A stretch of 64,000 nucleotides of DNA from JBEKIK01 sp963838495 (GCA_963838495.1 CAWIRC010000001.1:620001-684000), one strand, 5' to 3'; positions 19,351-30,512 are shown, counted from the first letter of the stretch. The notes: generated by a model not told the origin, from the sequence alone. Translations and numbers: made by a program.

Positions 19351-22052
19351 ATGCCTCTATGCTTGGCGTTTCTTTGTGCGGGCTGTAACCAGAAAGGCAA
19401 GGTTACAGTGGTGGCCGAACAAATTTCATCCAGAGAAAAATACGCGGTAAAAAGGCTGGCCGACGCCCTGGTCGCTAAGGGATATGAAGTCAACGTTTCA
19501 GATCGGCCGGCTGCCAGCACTGACAGACAGATTATTGTGGGAACATTGAAAGGCAAGCTCCTTGCAGATTTTGCGAAAAAGCGACAGCCGCCAGATAATC
19601 TGGGAAAAGAGGGTTTTATACTTCAGTCGTCGGGAAAGACGATTTATGCCGCCGGGGCCGACGACAGCGGTACGCTATACGCCTGCATGGAACTGGTTGA
19701 GCGGTTGAAGACCGACGGCAGACTTCCGGAAGAGATCAACCTGACGGACCGACCTGAGATGGTCATGCGCGGGACCTGCATCGGGCTGCAGAAGACGGAA
19801 TACCTGCCGGGCGCAAGGTTTATGAATATCCGTATACGCCCGAAAATTTCCCCTGGTTCTATGACAAGGCGCTTTGGATCAAATATCTCGATATGCTGGC
19901 GGATAACCGCTACAACTCCTTGTACCTTTGGAACGGCCATCCGTTTGCCTCGCTCGTCAGGCTCAAGGACTATCCGTATGCCGTGGAGGTGGACGAGGAG
20001 ACCTTAAAGAAGAACGAGGACATGTATGCATTTCTCGCGGAGGAGGCCGATAAACGCGGGATTATCGTGATCCAGGGATTTTATAACATCATTGTGTCCC
20101 GGCCTTTTGCCGAACATAACAAGATGAAAACCCAGGACCGCCAGCGTCCGATCATCCCGATCATTGCCGATTATACACAGAAATCAATCGCCGCGTTTAT
20201 CGAAAAGTATCCGAATGTGGGCTTGCTGGTCACGCTTGGCGAGGCCATGAACACCATTGACGACGACGTGCAATGGTTCACAAAAACCATCCTTCCAGGC
20301 GTGAAAGACGGATTAGAAGCCCAGGGACGCACGGACGGGCCGCCTGTTGTGCTTCGCAACCACGACACCGACGCCAAACGGGTCATGGAAGCGGCCCGGC
20401 CGATATACAAAAACTTATACACAATGTCAAAATATAACGGCGAATCGCTGACGACTTATCAGCCGCGCGATTCCTGGGAAACTATTCCCAAAGGATTAGC
20501 GGCCTTGGGTTCGGTGCATATTGCGAACGTGCACATCCTGGCCAACCTGGAACCTTTCCGCTACGGATCGCCCGATTTCATTGAGAAATGCATCGAAGCG
20601 ATGCAACAAATCCAGGGGGCAAAGGGGCTGCATCTCTACCCGCAGGCATCCTATTGGGACTGGCCGTACAGCGCCGACAAAGCGGAGCCGCGGCTGCTGG
20701 AAATCAGTCGCGACTGGATCTGGTATCAAGCTTGGGGACGTTACGCATGGAATTGCCATCGCAGCCAGGCCGGTGAAAATGAGTATTGGATTCGCCGGCT
20801 GGGCGATTTTTATGGATGCGGAAAAGAAGGAAACAACATCCTGGCGGCGTATGAGCAAACAGGTGAAATCGCACCCAAACTGCTTCGTACTTTTGGCATA
20901 TCGGATGGAAACCGGCAGACCTTGATGCTGGGCATGTTCATGGCCCAACTGGTCAATCCGCGAAAATACAATGTGTACCCGAGCTTCTGGTCGTCCAGCG
21001 GTCCAGTGAAGGAAGTTCTTGCGGAGTATGCCGAAAAGCAGTGGAAAGGCGCGGCACATGCGGGCGAGACTCCGCCTCAGATTATTGAAGACGTCGTTAG
21101 TCGCGGCCGGCTGGCGGTAGATGCCATTGAAAAAGCGTCAAAATCGGTCACCGCCAACCAGGAGGAATTCGCGCGGCTTAAAAACGACGTATATTGTTAC
21201 AACGCTTTTGCCAATTGTTTTGCCGAAAAGGTGAAGGCCGCCATGCTGGTGCTTCGCTATCAGCATTCAAAAGACATTGCCGATCTTGAGAAGGCGGCTC
21301 CGCTTATCAGGAAAAGCCTGGAATATTATGCCGAGCTGGTCAGGCTGACCGAAAACACCTACCTATACTCCAACAGCATGCAAACCGCCCAGCGCCGCAT
21401 TCCCATAACCGGAATAAACGGGACCAACAAAACGTGGAAGGAGTTGCAGCCGCATTATCAGGCGGAACTCGATAACTTCAACAGGAATGTCGAATTGCTC
21501 AAATCAAATCGCAATGCGGGCGATGCGATGGAAACGCGGGAGGCACTTATTTCCGCGAAGGTGGAGATATTGAGCAAAGGCTATGAAGCGATGCCGCTTC
21601 AGAAAGGGCAGTTGGTTTACAGCGACAAGACGTTCAGGATCGAAGCCGTGGACGGGGAATTGAAAAACCTGATCGGGCTACGGATGAACAGCCGGGAGCA
21701 GCAGGAACACGGGACCTCTTTAGAGTTTCAAAACGAAAAACCGGTGAAGGTGCTGGTGGGCTATTTCAATGGGAACAGCAAGAGTATTTTGAGCCCGCCG
21801 ACACTTGAAACCGACGCCCAGGCCAATGACCGCGGCCAGGCCGACATAAAGATTGCCAATGCAATGCTCATCCCCGGCCTATATCCGGTAAACGTTTACA
21901 GTTACAGCTATCCGGCCGGTAAGAATGAGTTGGAGCTGGGCAAGGGGCAGGCGCTGGTTTTAGGTTTTATCGACGGAGGCCAGGAAATTGCGACTCGCGA
22001 TGCAGGGATGGGCATCAACGGCGGAGCGGCAATTGACTGGCTCTTCTATTGA
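19351..22052 (+). CDS. Lipoprotein glycosidase-like protein (GH20-type N-domain + barrel), frameshifted
   Basis: Predicted lipoprotein of about 900 residues. LAFLCAGC looks like a lipobox. Next comes a zincin-like alpha/beta domain of the kind preceding GH20/GH67 barrels (VVAEQISSREKYAVKRLADA, IIVGTLKGK, GKTIYAAGADDSGTLYACME). A large barrel region follows (WIKYLDMLADNRYNSLYLWN, GLLVTLGEAMN, VLRNHDTDAKRVME, LHLYPQASYWDWPY), then a helical and beta-rich C-terminus. One base is missing near 19812 (PG | RKVYEYPYTPENFPW). The N-terminus is unsure: ATG 19280 overlaps the symporter stop and encodes MIDKTKRLSAKTQ..., but joining it to the lipobox needs another frameshift near 19345. Relatives are annotated as alpha-glucuronidase- or galacturonidase-like; the substrate is not certain. 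Confidence 0.75.
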
Positions 22053-22227
22053 AGGCAAGCATGGCTGAAAATGCCGCTCCGATCCCACCTTGATTCACCA
22101 ATTTTTCATGTTATGCTAAGTCTTGCCAGCGGAAAACAGTTTTCCTGTAAGTCGCCCGGCGAACAGACCTAACCGATCAGTCTCATTTCCGTGCGCAATA
22201 CACCGGCAATCCCAGGATGATCCTCAC

Positions 22228-23793
22228 ATGCTTTTCATTGCATCACCGCACTGCTATGCCGGCGGCTTTGTTCGCCTCGCGCTGCTAGTGTTCGCGCTGC
22301 CGATCCCAGCGCTTCCCGGGCGCCGCCGACGATGCAGCCGCGGCGGCGGGCCTCGCCATAAGCGGCCTGCTGCCTGGGGCCAGCGCCACGGACGTTTGCC
22401 CGGACGCGCCGCTGCGGATAACGTTTTCCGCGCCGCCTGCGCTGGGATCGGCCGGCAAGATCCGGATTTTCGACGCCGCCGACGATTCGGTGGTCGAGAC
22501 GATCGACATCAGTTCGCCGACGGCCACGAAAACCATCGGTGGATTGTCGAATTACAAATACTACCCGGTAATCATCACCGGCAAGGAGGCGACGATCTAC
22601 CCCAAAAACGGCGCGCTGGCCTACGGCAAGACCTACTACGTCACAGTCAACGACGGCGTGTTCAAAAACGATAGCAGCGAGTATGCCGGCCTGGAAGGCA
22701 GCAACGCATGGCGGTTCACGACCAAGGCCGCCCCGCCCGACCCGGGCGCGCGGCGTCTAACGGTTGCCGCCGACGGCACGGGCGATTTCTGCACGGTGCA
22801 GGGCGCGATCGACTTCATACCCGACGGCAACACCGCGCCAAAGACGGTCCTGCTCCGCAATGGCACATACACCGAAATGGTGTTCTTCACCAATAAGCAC
22901 GCGATCACGCTCCTGGGCGAGGACCGCAAGCAGAGCGTCATCGCCTACGCGACCAACGATCGGTTCAATCCCTCAAGCGGCAATCCTTTCGCCGGCTCCA
23001 ATCCCAACCCCAGTGCCGCACTGCTGTCGGACGGCCATATCTACCATCGCGGCGTGCTTATCGGCCACCGGGTAAACGACTTCGTGCTGGCCAATCTCAC
23101 GATCCGCAACACCACGCCGCAGGGCGGTTCGCAGGCGGAGGCGATCATCCTCAACGGCACGACAACTGCCCGCGCCATCCTCAAGGACGTCGATCTTTAC
23201 AGCTTCCAGGACACGCTGCAGATCAACGGCCAGGCATACCTTAGCAATTGCTACATCGAGGGCGACGTGGACTTTATGTGGGGGCGCGGCCCATGTTTCT
23301 TGGAGAATTGCACCGCCCGTTCGCTTCGTTCCGGAGCTTATTACACGCAGATCCGCAATCCGGATACGAATCACGGCTACGTGTACCTGCGCTGCACGTT
23401 CGACGGCGCGGCGGACGTCAAAAACAATTATCTTTCCCGCATTCAGCCCGGCCGGTTCCCAGCAAGCGAGGTTGTGCTTTTGGATTGCGTGCTTGGCCCC
23501 GCCGTCGGCGCGGTCGGCTGGCAGTTCCAAATCGCTCGGGGCACCACCCCGGATGTGTCTGGGATCCATTTTTGGGAATACAACAGCCATATGGCGGACG
23601 GCCGGCCGGTCGATGTCAGTAAGCGTCTGACCGGCTCGCGCAGCTCAAAGAGCCGGAAGACGCGGCGACCATTGCAGACTACAGCAATCCGACATTCGTG
23701 CTGGGCAATGATTGGAATCCTCGCGGCGCACCGATCTTCACGCAAGGATCATCCTCGGCCACATTCCCGGTCCCGTCGCCTGTTGGCCAGTGA
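22228..23793 (+). CDS. Pectinesterase (CE8) with N-terminal Ig-like domain, frameshifted
   Basis: Exported pectin methylesterase, which removes methyl esters from homogalacturonan. The signal peptide (MLFIASPHCYAGGFVRLALL...) is in one frame. Near 22312 it shifts to an SbsA-type Ig-like domain (ATDVCPDAPLRITFSAPPAL ... YYVTVNDGVF). The beta-helix catalytic domain then carries GSQAEAIILNG, FQDTLQING (catalytic Gln and Asp) and GDVDFMWG with the nucleophile Asp; the usual GRPW motif is altered to SRIQPG. A second indel near 23636 hides the real C-terminus, AQLKEPEDAATIADYSNPTF and on to a stop at 23791. Restored length about 520 residues. It gives the best clue that the block targets pectin. 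Confidence 0.87.
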
Positions 23794-23828
23794 GGATCAA
23801 CCAGGGCCGCCAACCATCCGGAACAACC

Positions 23829-24907
23829 ATGTGGAAAACCAATTGGACCGAGACGCGACGACGGTTTGTGGACTGGTGGGAACACAGGGGGCTTTTGATC
23901 GGCATGTGGGGTGCGCCGGAAACGGATGGGTGCCTGCACGAGCCGGCAGAGCAGCCTGTGCGTCCCGCCACGCAGGAGGAGCGCTATTGCAACGCGGCAT
24001 TTCGCGCAGAGGAGAACCATTACCGTCTTTCCCGCTCGATTTTTCCCCTCGACGTGCTTCCGACCGCCGTGACAGACCTTGGTCCGGGTTCGCTGGCGCT
24101 GTTACTTGGATCGCAACCGAGATTTGCCGAAGACACCGTCTGGTTCCAGCCGGTGTTCGAGGGCGATCCCGAGCCGGAGAAACTGCCCCCGCTGCGGTTC
24201 GATCCGGCCAGCCCGTGGTGGCGCACGACCGAGGAGATCATCCGCCGCTCGGCGGTGCTGGCGCGGGGCAAATATATGGTCGGCTGCCCGGACCTGGTCG
24301 AGAACATGGATATGCTCTCATCGCTGCGGGGCGCACAGAGACTTTTGATAGACCTGATCGAGCGGCCGGAGTGGGTGGAGCGGAAGATCTGGGAAATCAA
24401 CGATGTGTGGTTCGACGTCTATCAGCGGATTTACGACCTGATCAAGCTCCCGGACGGGAGTTCCGCCTTTGGCGCGTTCTATATCTGGGGACCGGGCAAG
24501 GTGGCCAAGGTGCAGTGCGACGCCTCGGTGATGATTTCGCCGAGCGCGTACCGGCGGTTCGTAATGCCGGCGCTGGCGCGCAGTGCCGGTGGCTCAACCA
24601 CTCGCTCTATCATCTTGACGGCACGCAGGCAATAGTCCACCTTGACGCGGTGCTGGAGATCGAGGCGCTGGACGCGGTCGAGTACACGCCCCAGGCCGGC
24701 ATCGAGACGGGCGGGCATAAGCGCTGGCACGAAATGTACCGCCGCATCCTTGCCGCGGGGAAATCGGTGCAGGTTGTCAATGTCGAGGCTGCCGAGGTGC
24801 GACCGCTGCTGGATGCCATCGGGCCCAAGGGAGTTTACGTCATGATTCAACTGAAGGACGATCGCGAGGCCGACGAGGTGCAGAAACTCGTGGAACCGTA
24901 CTATTGA
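23829..24907 (+). CDS. URO-D superfamily protein, frameshifted
   Basis: About 359 residues with the fold pattern of uroporphyrinogen decarboxylase-like and corrinoid-methyltransferase-like proteins: MWKTNWTETRRRFVDWWEHR, YMVGCPDLVENMDMLSSLRG, FYIWGPGKVAKVQCDASVMI with SPSAYRRFVMPAL, then YHLDGTQAIVHLDAVLEIEA and TPQAGIETGGHKRWHEMYRR. One base is missing near 24578 (PALA | QCRWLNHSLYHLDG). Such proteins are seen beside planctomycete carbohydrate genes, but their substrate is unknown to me; demethylation of a small methylated compound is one guess. It starts 35 bp after the pectinesterase stop. Its end and that of the pectinesterase share one long shifted frame that mimics a fusion. Confidence 0.7.
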
Positions 24908-24914
24908 GACACTC

Positions 24915-26283
24915 ATGAGCAAGACATCATACACGACACGATTGAGCTACGCCGCGAGCGACGTCGCCGGACAACTGGTCTTCTGCTTTATTTCGTTCTA
25001 CCTGCTCTATTTCTACACGGACGTTTACGGCATCTCGGCTGCTACCGCAGGAACAATCATGCTTGTGGCCCGGTTGCGTTGACGCGATTGACGCGCCGGT
25101 CTGGGGGATCATTTTCGACAAGACCCACAGCCGCTGGGGCAAGAGCCGCCCGTGGTTCCTCTGGCTGTGCGTGCCCTTCGCGACCTTCGGCGTGCTGACC
25201 TTCCTGACGCCCGATCTGGGGCACACGGCCAAGGTCTGGTACGCCGCCGTCACTTACATCGCCTGCAGCATCCTCTACACGGGCATCAACACGCCGGTGA
25301 CGTCCATCCTGTCCGCGCTGACGCCGGATCCGCAGGAGCGGGTGACGCTGACGTGCTTCCGCATGTTCGGCTCGAAGCTGGGCGTGCTGATTGTGAACCT
25401 GACGGCGCTCAAGATGGTGGCCTGGCTCGGCGCGGGCGACGACCGCAGAGGCTTCATGCTGGCCATGCCGATCTACGCGACGGGGACCATTCTGCTGTAT
25501 CTGCTCGCGTTTCGGAACCTGAAGGAAGTGGTCCCGGAGGAAAGGAGCACGCAGCCCATCCGGGGCACTTTCGGCGCGATCAAGGGCAACTGGCCGTGGA
25601 TCATCATCTTCACCAGCAGCCTGCTGTTCTGGATCGGCTTCATCTCCCGGGTATCCACCGTGCCCTACTTTTTCGAATACGCCCTGCACCGCAAGGACCT
25701 CATCAATATCGCCAACGGCCTGGATTTCATCTCGCTGGCCACGGCTTTTCTGCTGCCGTGGTTCTGCAGGTGGACCTCTAAGCGGAATGCATGGGCCCTG
25801 GGTCTGTTCGGCATGGTGATCGGCCAGTTGATCGTCTACCTGGGAGTGCGCAGCGGGTACTCGTTGGCAACCATCATGACGGGCTGGACCTTCGGATTCC
25901 TGGCCAGCGGCATGGCCATGGCGATGCCCTTCTCCGTGCTTGCCGACAGCGTTGACTACGGCGAGTGGAAGACAGGCATCCGCGCGGCGGGATTTTTGAC
26001 CGCGATCGGCGCCGCCTTTTGCCTGAAGGCCGGCAGCGGATTAGGCGGCGCCCTGCCCGCGTGGATCATGCAAGCCTGCGGCTACGTCCCGAACGTCGAG
26101 CAGACGGCTCTCTCACTGAAAGGTATAGAGATTGGCATCATATGGCTGCCCGCGGCGTTCTTTGCGCTGAGCATCGTCCCCGTGCTCTTTTACCGGAAAT
26201 ATGAACTGCTCGAGCCGCAGATCCACGCGGAGCTGGAACAACGCCGGGCTCGGGCAGCCGCGCCGCAGGGCACACCTGGCTAG
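24915..26283 (+). CDS. GPH-type sugar:cation symporter (MFS), frameshifted
   Basis: Twelve-helix transporter of the glycoside-pentoside-hexuronide family (MelB/XynP type). The start MSKTSYTTRLSYAASDVAGQ runs to TAGTIMLVAR, then one extra base near 25068 shifts the frame to VDAIDAPVWGIIFDKTHSRW, the family's signature first cytoplasmic region. Downstream are YIACSILYTGINTPVTSILS, the central loop, GMAMAMPFSVLADSVDYGEW and TGIRAAGFLTAIGAAFCLKA, all typical of GPH proteins. Restored length about 455 residues. It follows the URO-D-like gene by 7 bp and precedes GH31 by 36 bp, so it probably imports an oligosaccharide for that enzyme. Confidence 0.87.
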
Positions 26284-26319
26284 GAGGCAACGCGGTTTTT
26301 TTCAAACCGAGGCACGAAC

Positions 26320-28793
26320 ATGTATATCCTGGAGAGCAATGACGGCGCAGTGATCCTAAGCGACGGGAAACGGCGCCTGCGCATCGCCTTCATCACCGAG
26401 GCGATTGTCCGGCTGACCTTTACGGAAGGCAAGCCGTTTACGAATAAGCCGAGCCTCGTAGTGACGACCAAGGCGGTTTGTCGTGATTATCATTTGCAGG
26501 AAAACACGGCCGACTTCACGATTGCTACTAGTGCGCTTAGGCTCGTGGTTAGCAAGCAAACGGCGCCATCAGTTATTTCGACAGCCAGGGCCGCTCGTTG
26601 GTCCGCGAGCCGGACCGCGGGGGAAAATGGCTTACGGCCAAGGATATTTATCGGAACGTCTACGGGAAGGGCGCGGCTGCGACCGCCGGGCAGAGCGCGG
26701 ACGGCCTTCGCGCTCCGGCTTCTGACCATGTATACGTGCTCGACCGAAGTGCATTCGAGGCGAAGCTTGAGTTTGTCTTTTCAGAAAACGAGGCTATATT
26801 CGGTTTCGGCTCTCATGAAGAGGGTTTTGGCAACCTGCGCGGCAAGTCGCGGGAACTCTACCAGCACAACATGAAGGCGGTCGTGCCGTGCTTTGTTTCC
26901 ACGCGGGGCTACGGATTCTTGTTCGACTGCTGTTCGCTCATGACCTTCCACGACGACGCCCTGGGTTCGTTCCTATGGGCCGACGTGGTGGATGAACTGG
27001 ACTACTATTTCATCCGCGGCGAGCGCTTCGACGACGTTACCCGCGGTTTTCACGAGTTGACCGGCCGTGCGCCGATGTTGCCGAAATGGATTTTCGGCTT
27101 TGCCCAGTCAAAGGAGCGCTACGTCAACGCGCGGGAGATGGTGGACGTGGTCCGCGAATATCGGCGGCGGAAGATTCCGCTGGATTTGATCGTGCTGGAT
27201 TGGAAATCGTGGCCGGCGGGCGGCGGCTGGGGGCAGAAATCATTCGATCCCGTGCGATTCCCCGATCCCAAGGCTTTCATACGCGAATTGCACGGCCTGG
27301 GCGCAAAGTTGATGGTTTCCATCTGGCCGCATCATGAGCGGCGAGTGCCCCGACCAGCGCGAGCTCGACGAGCGCGGACTTATGCTGGGCAACCATTCCA
27401 CCTACGACGCCTTCCAGGAGGCGGCGCGGCGCTGCTACTGGGAGCAGGCCAATCGCGGGCTGTTCGCGCACGGCATCGACGCGTGGTGGTGCGATTGCAC
27501 GGAGCCGTTCGAGGCCGACTGGTCCGGCGCCGTGAAACCCGAGCCGCACGAGCGACTGGCCATTAACACGGAGCAATCCAAGCAATACCTCGATCCCGGA
27601 CTGATCAACGCCTACTCGCTTGCTGCATTCCCAGGGGATTTATGAGGGCCAGCGGGGGACGAGCGGCGCCAAGCGCGTCGTCAACCTGACCCGCTCATCG
27701 TACGCGGGCCAGCATCGGTATGCGACCATCACCTGGTCCGGCGACATCTCGGCCACGTGGGAAACGCTGCGGCGCTCCATCCCCGAGGGAGTGAATTTTT
27801 GCGCGACAGGCGAGCCAGTACTGGACACTGGACATCGGCGGGTTCTTCATCCGCAACGATCCCGCGCTCTGGTTCTGGCGCGGCGACTACGATGCCGGCT
27901 GCCGCGGTCTGACCGATGCCGACGCACTCGAGCCCGATCCCAAGGACACGGGGTGCACCGATCTAGGTTTCTGGGAACTTTACACCCGCTGGCTGGAATA
28001 CGCCGTGTTTCTGCCGATGTTCCGCTCTCACGGCACGGATGCCGCGCGGGAGATCTGGCGCTTCGGCGATGCGGGGACGCCTTTCTACGACACGATCGCG
28101 AAATACATCCGGCTGCGCTACCAGTTGATCCCGTACATTTATTCCTTGGCGGCCCAGGTGACTATGAACGGAGCGATGATGATGCGGGCCGTGGCGCTGG
28201 ATTTTCCGGACGACGTGGCGACCTACGACCTAACCGACCAGTATTTATTCGGCCCGGCGTTAATGGTCTGCCCGGTGACCGAGCCGATGTACTACCGGCG
28301 CAATTCCGAGCCGATCCGCCAGTCCGCGAAAAGCCGCGAGGTCTATCTGCCGCAAGGCCGTCGCTGGTATGACTTCTGGACGGAAAAGGTGGAGGAAGGC
28401 GGGCGGACGATACGTGCCGATGCCCCGCTGGAAACGATCCCGCTCTTCGTGCGGGCAGGGGCGATCCTGCCGATGTCGCCCGTGATGCAATTCGTGGATG
28501 AGATCGCGGATGCGCCCTATGAGATCCGCATCTATCGCGGGGCCGACGGCCGTTTCGCGCTATACGAGGATGCGGGGGATAATTACGACTACGAAACGGA
28601 CGGCTTCGTCATCGTGCGGTTCTTCTGGGACGATGATCGGGGTGAACTGGTCATTGGCAATCGCCAGGGAAGTTTCTCCACAATGGCACAGTCGCGCGAA
28701 TTCCAGCTCATTTTCATCTCCCCACAGGGCCGCGAAACCAGGACCGTGCGCTATAGCGGTCAGGAGATCAGGGTGCGGGCTCAACATTCCTGA
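26320..28793 (+). CDS. GH31 alpha-glycosidase (alpha-xylosidase/alpha-glucosidase type), four frameshifts
   Basis: Retaining alpha-glycosidase of about 825 residues. The pieces are collinear: N-terminal beta-sandwich (YILESNDGAVILSDGKRRLR), FGFGSHEEGF, MLPKWIFGFAQSKERYVNAR, IPLDLIVLDWKSWPAGGGWG, GIDAWWCDCTEPF with the nucleophile Asp, VLDIGGFFIRNDPALWFW (restored frame), FLPMFRSHGTDAAREIW and a C-terminal DUF5110-like sandwich. Breaks occur near 26559 (one A lost in caaaacgg), 27333 (extra c), 27620 (extra t) and 27814 (extra a). Four indels in 2.5 kb is the highest density in the window. The SKERYVN and WKSW patterns fit the YicI/XylS-like alpha-xylosidase branch. No signal peptide, so it is probably cytoplasmic. 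Confidence 0.87.
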
Positions 28794-28900
28794 CATTCCG
28801 ATCCAAGGCTTGACGGATGATCTCCAGGCGCATCAATTTCAACTCCTTTGGCTTGTGTGCGCCGCCATCGTTCAGCGGTGCCGAGAAATCGAAAGAGCGC

Positions 28901-28973
28901 CTACATTGGCGCCATAAAGCTTTCCTAAAATCGATAAGAACATTCATATACTTTCATTGAAAATCATACCGGC
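28901..28973. repeat. Dispersed repeat B, copy 2
   Basis: Ungapped partner of 8261-8333, again shortly after a plus-strand gene end (110 bp after the GH31 stop). Confidence 0.8.
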
Positions 28974-29103
28974 AATGGTGAGACGAAGCAGCGAGAATTC
29001 TCGACCGCAAGGTTTTGACGTGTTGGGAATCGTGCGAAGATGATCGACACAAGGTGTTGCGCATAAGAACTTAAGGCGGCGCGAAAAACACGAAAATAAA
29101 AAT

Positions 29104-29165
29104 ATCGCCGGCGCGATTCGAATGCGCAACCTTCGGCTCCCGAGGCTGGGGCTCTAGCGCATGGT
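29104..29165 (-). pseudogene. tRNA-Pro(CGG)-like relic, 3' two-thirds
   Basis: On the minus strand an anticodon loop CTCGGGA (anticodon CGG) lies in an imperfect stem, followed by a T-arm gcgca-TTCGAAT-cgcgc with an A-C mismatch at 53/61. The matching 5' acceptor strand is not found and the anticodon stem has two mismatches. It is best read as a decayed or truncated tRNA, possibly an attachment-site remnant. Confidence 0.35.
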
Positions 29166-29246
29166 CTGAAGGCTCATACCCTCAGCTAGCACAACTTCTC
29201 TAGAGCAAAGTTCGGGATGACGCAGGAAGGCAAATTACATGTTAAA

Positions 29247-29283
29247 CTCGGGAGCGACCATGCTACGCATGGTGCCCCCCGGG
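29247..29283. repeat. Hairpin element, copy 1
   Basis: The inner stem accatgc-TAC-gcatggt (29257-29273) is flanked by outer arms ctcggg and cccggg. A 25-base core is identical to 61640-61664, where the outer arms differ but still pair. Confidence 0.65.
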
Positions 29284-29593
29284 CTAAACGGGCGCTACAT
29301 CAACCTAAGCACTGCTCTTGGCTCATTCGGATGTTGTGCGTTCCGCTATGCCTTACGTCCTTGACAACCGCCTCTTGAGCAGTACGATACAGACGCATAG
29401 AAACACGGCTGTCGAAAACCGGATCTGGATGGGAACAGGTGCGATTCCAACGTGTACCGACGCCGCCGTGGAGCCGGCTGGAAATTTGGGATGTGGTATA
29501 TGTACCCTTAACCATAATGGGTTAGTGGATTCTCCTAGGCCTCAACACGTATTTTTCCGATGTTGCTTTGCCAAGGAATGATGAAAAAATTGG

Positions 29594-29621
29594 TTGCTCT
29601 TAAAAAAAATACAACTATAAT
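29594..29621 (+). promoter_or_regulatory. Putative promoter of the small membrane protein gene
   Basis: A perfect TATAAT at 29616-29621, with TTGCTC 16 bases upstream, sits in an A-rich stretch 28 bp before the start codon. The -10 is strong and the -35 weak. Confidence 0.5.
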
Positions 29622-29649
29622 CACTGTTAAATAATTAGAGGAGTTTTTC

Positions 29650-29919
29650 ATGTCAACCGCAGAACCAGAAGGCAGCGGATCGCAAACCTCAGGAACTGGG
29701 GAAGGGCAAGAACAAGCTACAAAGCAGGAAGCAGCATTGGCGGCTGCCGGCGTTCAAGTATTGATAGGGTTGGCGGCTGTCATTCTGGGAATCCTGGGCG
29801 TATTGGGCAACAATACGGTTCTTTTGTCGATGCTAGCCTTGCTTGTACTGGGGTTCTCTATCCTGCTGAACGGCATTGCAACGAACGGAAGAATGTTGTC
29901 CCTCCTTGGTCGCTATTGA
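29650..29919 (+). CDS. Small two-helix membrane protein
   Basis: 89 residues. The first 30 are polar and rich in Glu, Gln, Ser and Gly (STAEPEGSGSQTSGTGEGQE). Two hydrophobic helices follow (VQVLIGLAAVILGILGVLG and LLSMLALLVLGFSILLNGIA), then a short tail. No family is recognised. The start is supported by tagaggag 9 bp upstream and by the nearby promoter. It lies 70 bp before another small envelope gene and upstream of the glucan cluster, on the same strand; a link to either is unproven. Confidence 0.7.
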   Translation: MSTAEPEGSGSQTSGTGEGQEQATKQEAALAAAGVQVLIGLAAVILGILGVLGNNTVLLSMLALLVLGFSILLNGIATNGRMLSLLGRY

Positions 29920-29990
29920 TTACATGGAATGGGAGCCGACTCGCACACGATAGTTTGTCCTAAACCTTTTACAGGAAGGAGAATGGAGTC

Positions 29991-30340
29991 ATGCGACGTT
30001 TAGGAATCATAACAATCGTCCTGGTTTTTTTGTGGTTAGCCGCGGTGCAGTCGGCCTTCGCCCGAGGAGGGCGATGTGCGGGATGCAACTGCTGCTGGAA
30101 CAGATGTTGGTGCGATAGTTGCTGCATGTCATGCGTGACAAGCTGTTGCTCGAGCAAGTGCTCTTGCGGACAGACTGGCTCAGTCGGCTGCACACCGGCG
30201 CCTGCTGTCAACCACAAGAGAAAGCGACGACTCCAGGGAGGCCGAGCCCGGCGCCGGCCATGACGCCTAACCCTGCGCCAACCACGATGCGCCCCCCGCA
30301 GCCATCTCCGGCGCCAGCCGCGGAGCCGGCGGCGAAATAG
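29991..30340 (+). CDS. Secreted cysteine-rich protein with Pro/Ala-rich tail, probable frameshift
   Basis: A signal peptide (MRRLGIITIVLVFLWLAAVQ SAFA) is followed by a dense cysteine block: RCAGCNCCWNRCWCDSCCMS, then CVTSCCSSKCSCGQTG, about 17 cysteines in 45 residues. The first frame would end in an Arg-rich tail at 30263. A shift near 30195-30215 instead gives ACCQPQEKATTPGRPSPAPA and a Pro/Ala-rich end to a stop at 30338. The second reading is preferred because it looks like a normal secreted linker. A role in metal binding or disulfide-linked envelope structure is possible; no family is known to me. The ATG follows an aggaggagaat-like site (ggaaggagaatgg). Confidence 0.65.
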
Positions 30341-30512
30341 CAGTTGTTTTATTGACAGAGGAAGAAGGAGTAATAACGCACACGGTCGTAACGCCAAAGA
30401 CCGTTGTTTGCAAAGGAGGTTTGGCACTCGAACAACCGTCAGGCCACTGCCTTGGCGGAACTTGGATGCAAATCTCCATCCAGGAAAACGTGTGACTAGA
30501 AAGAGGAAACCA

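Larger units (their letters stand above)
28794..29593. other. Gene-free stretch with repeat, tRNA relic and hairpin
   Basis: No protein gene is supported. It holds repeat B copy 2 (28901-28973), a tRNA-like relic (about 29104-29165) and a hairpin element (29247-29283). A frame from 29318 (MAHSDVVRSAMPY) has no recognised features. Confidence 0.55.

Noticed and set aside
22490..24907. 805-codon frame that looks like a pectinesterase fused to a URO-D-like C-terminus
   Set aside because: Both true genes leave this frame in the middle; their real sequences (AQLKEPEDAATIADY... and MWKTNWTETRRRF...) lie in other frames, with a stop at 23791 and a start at 23829.
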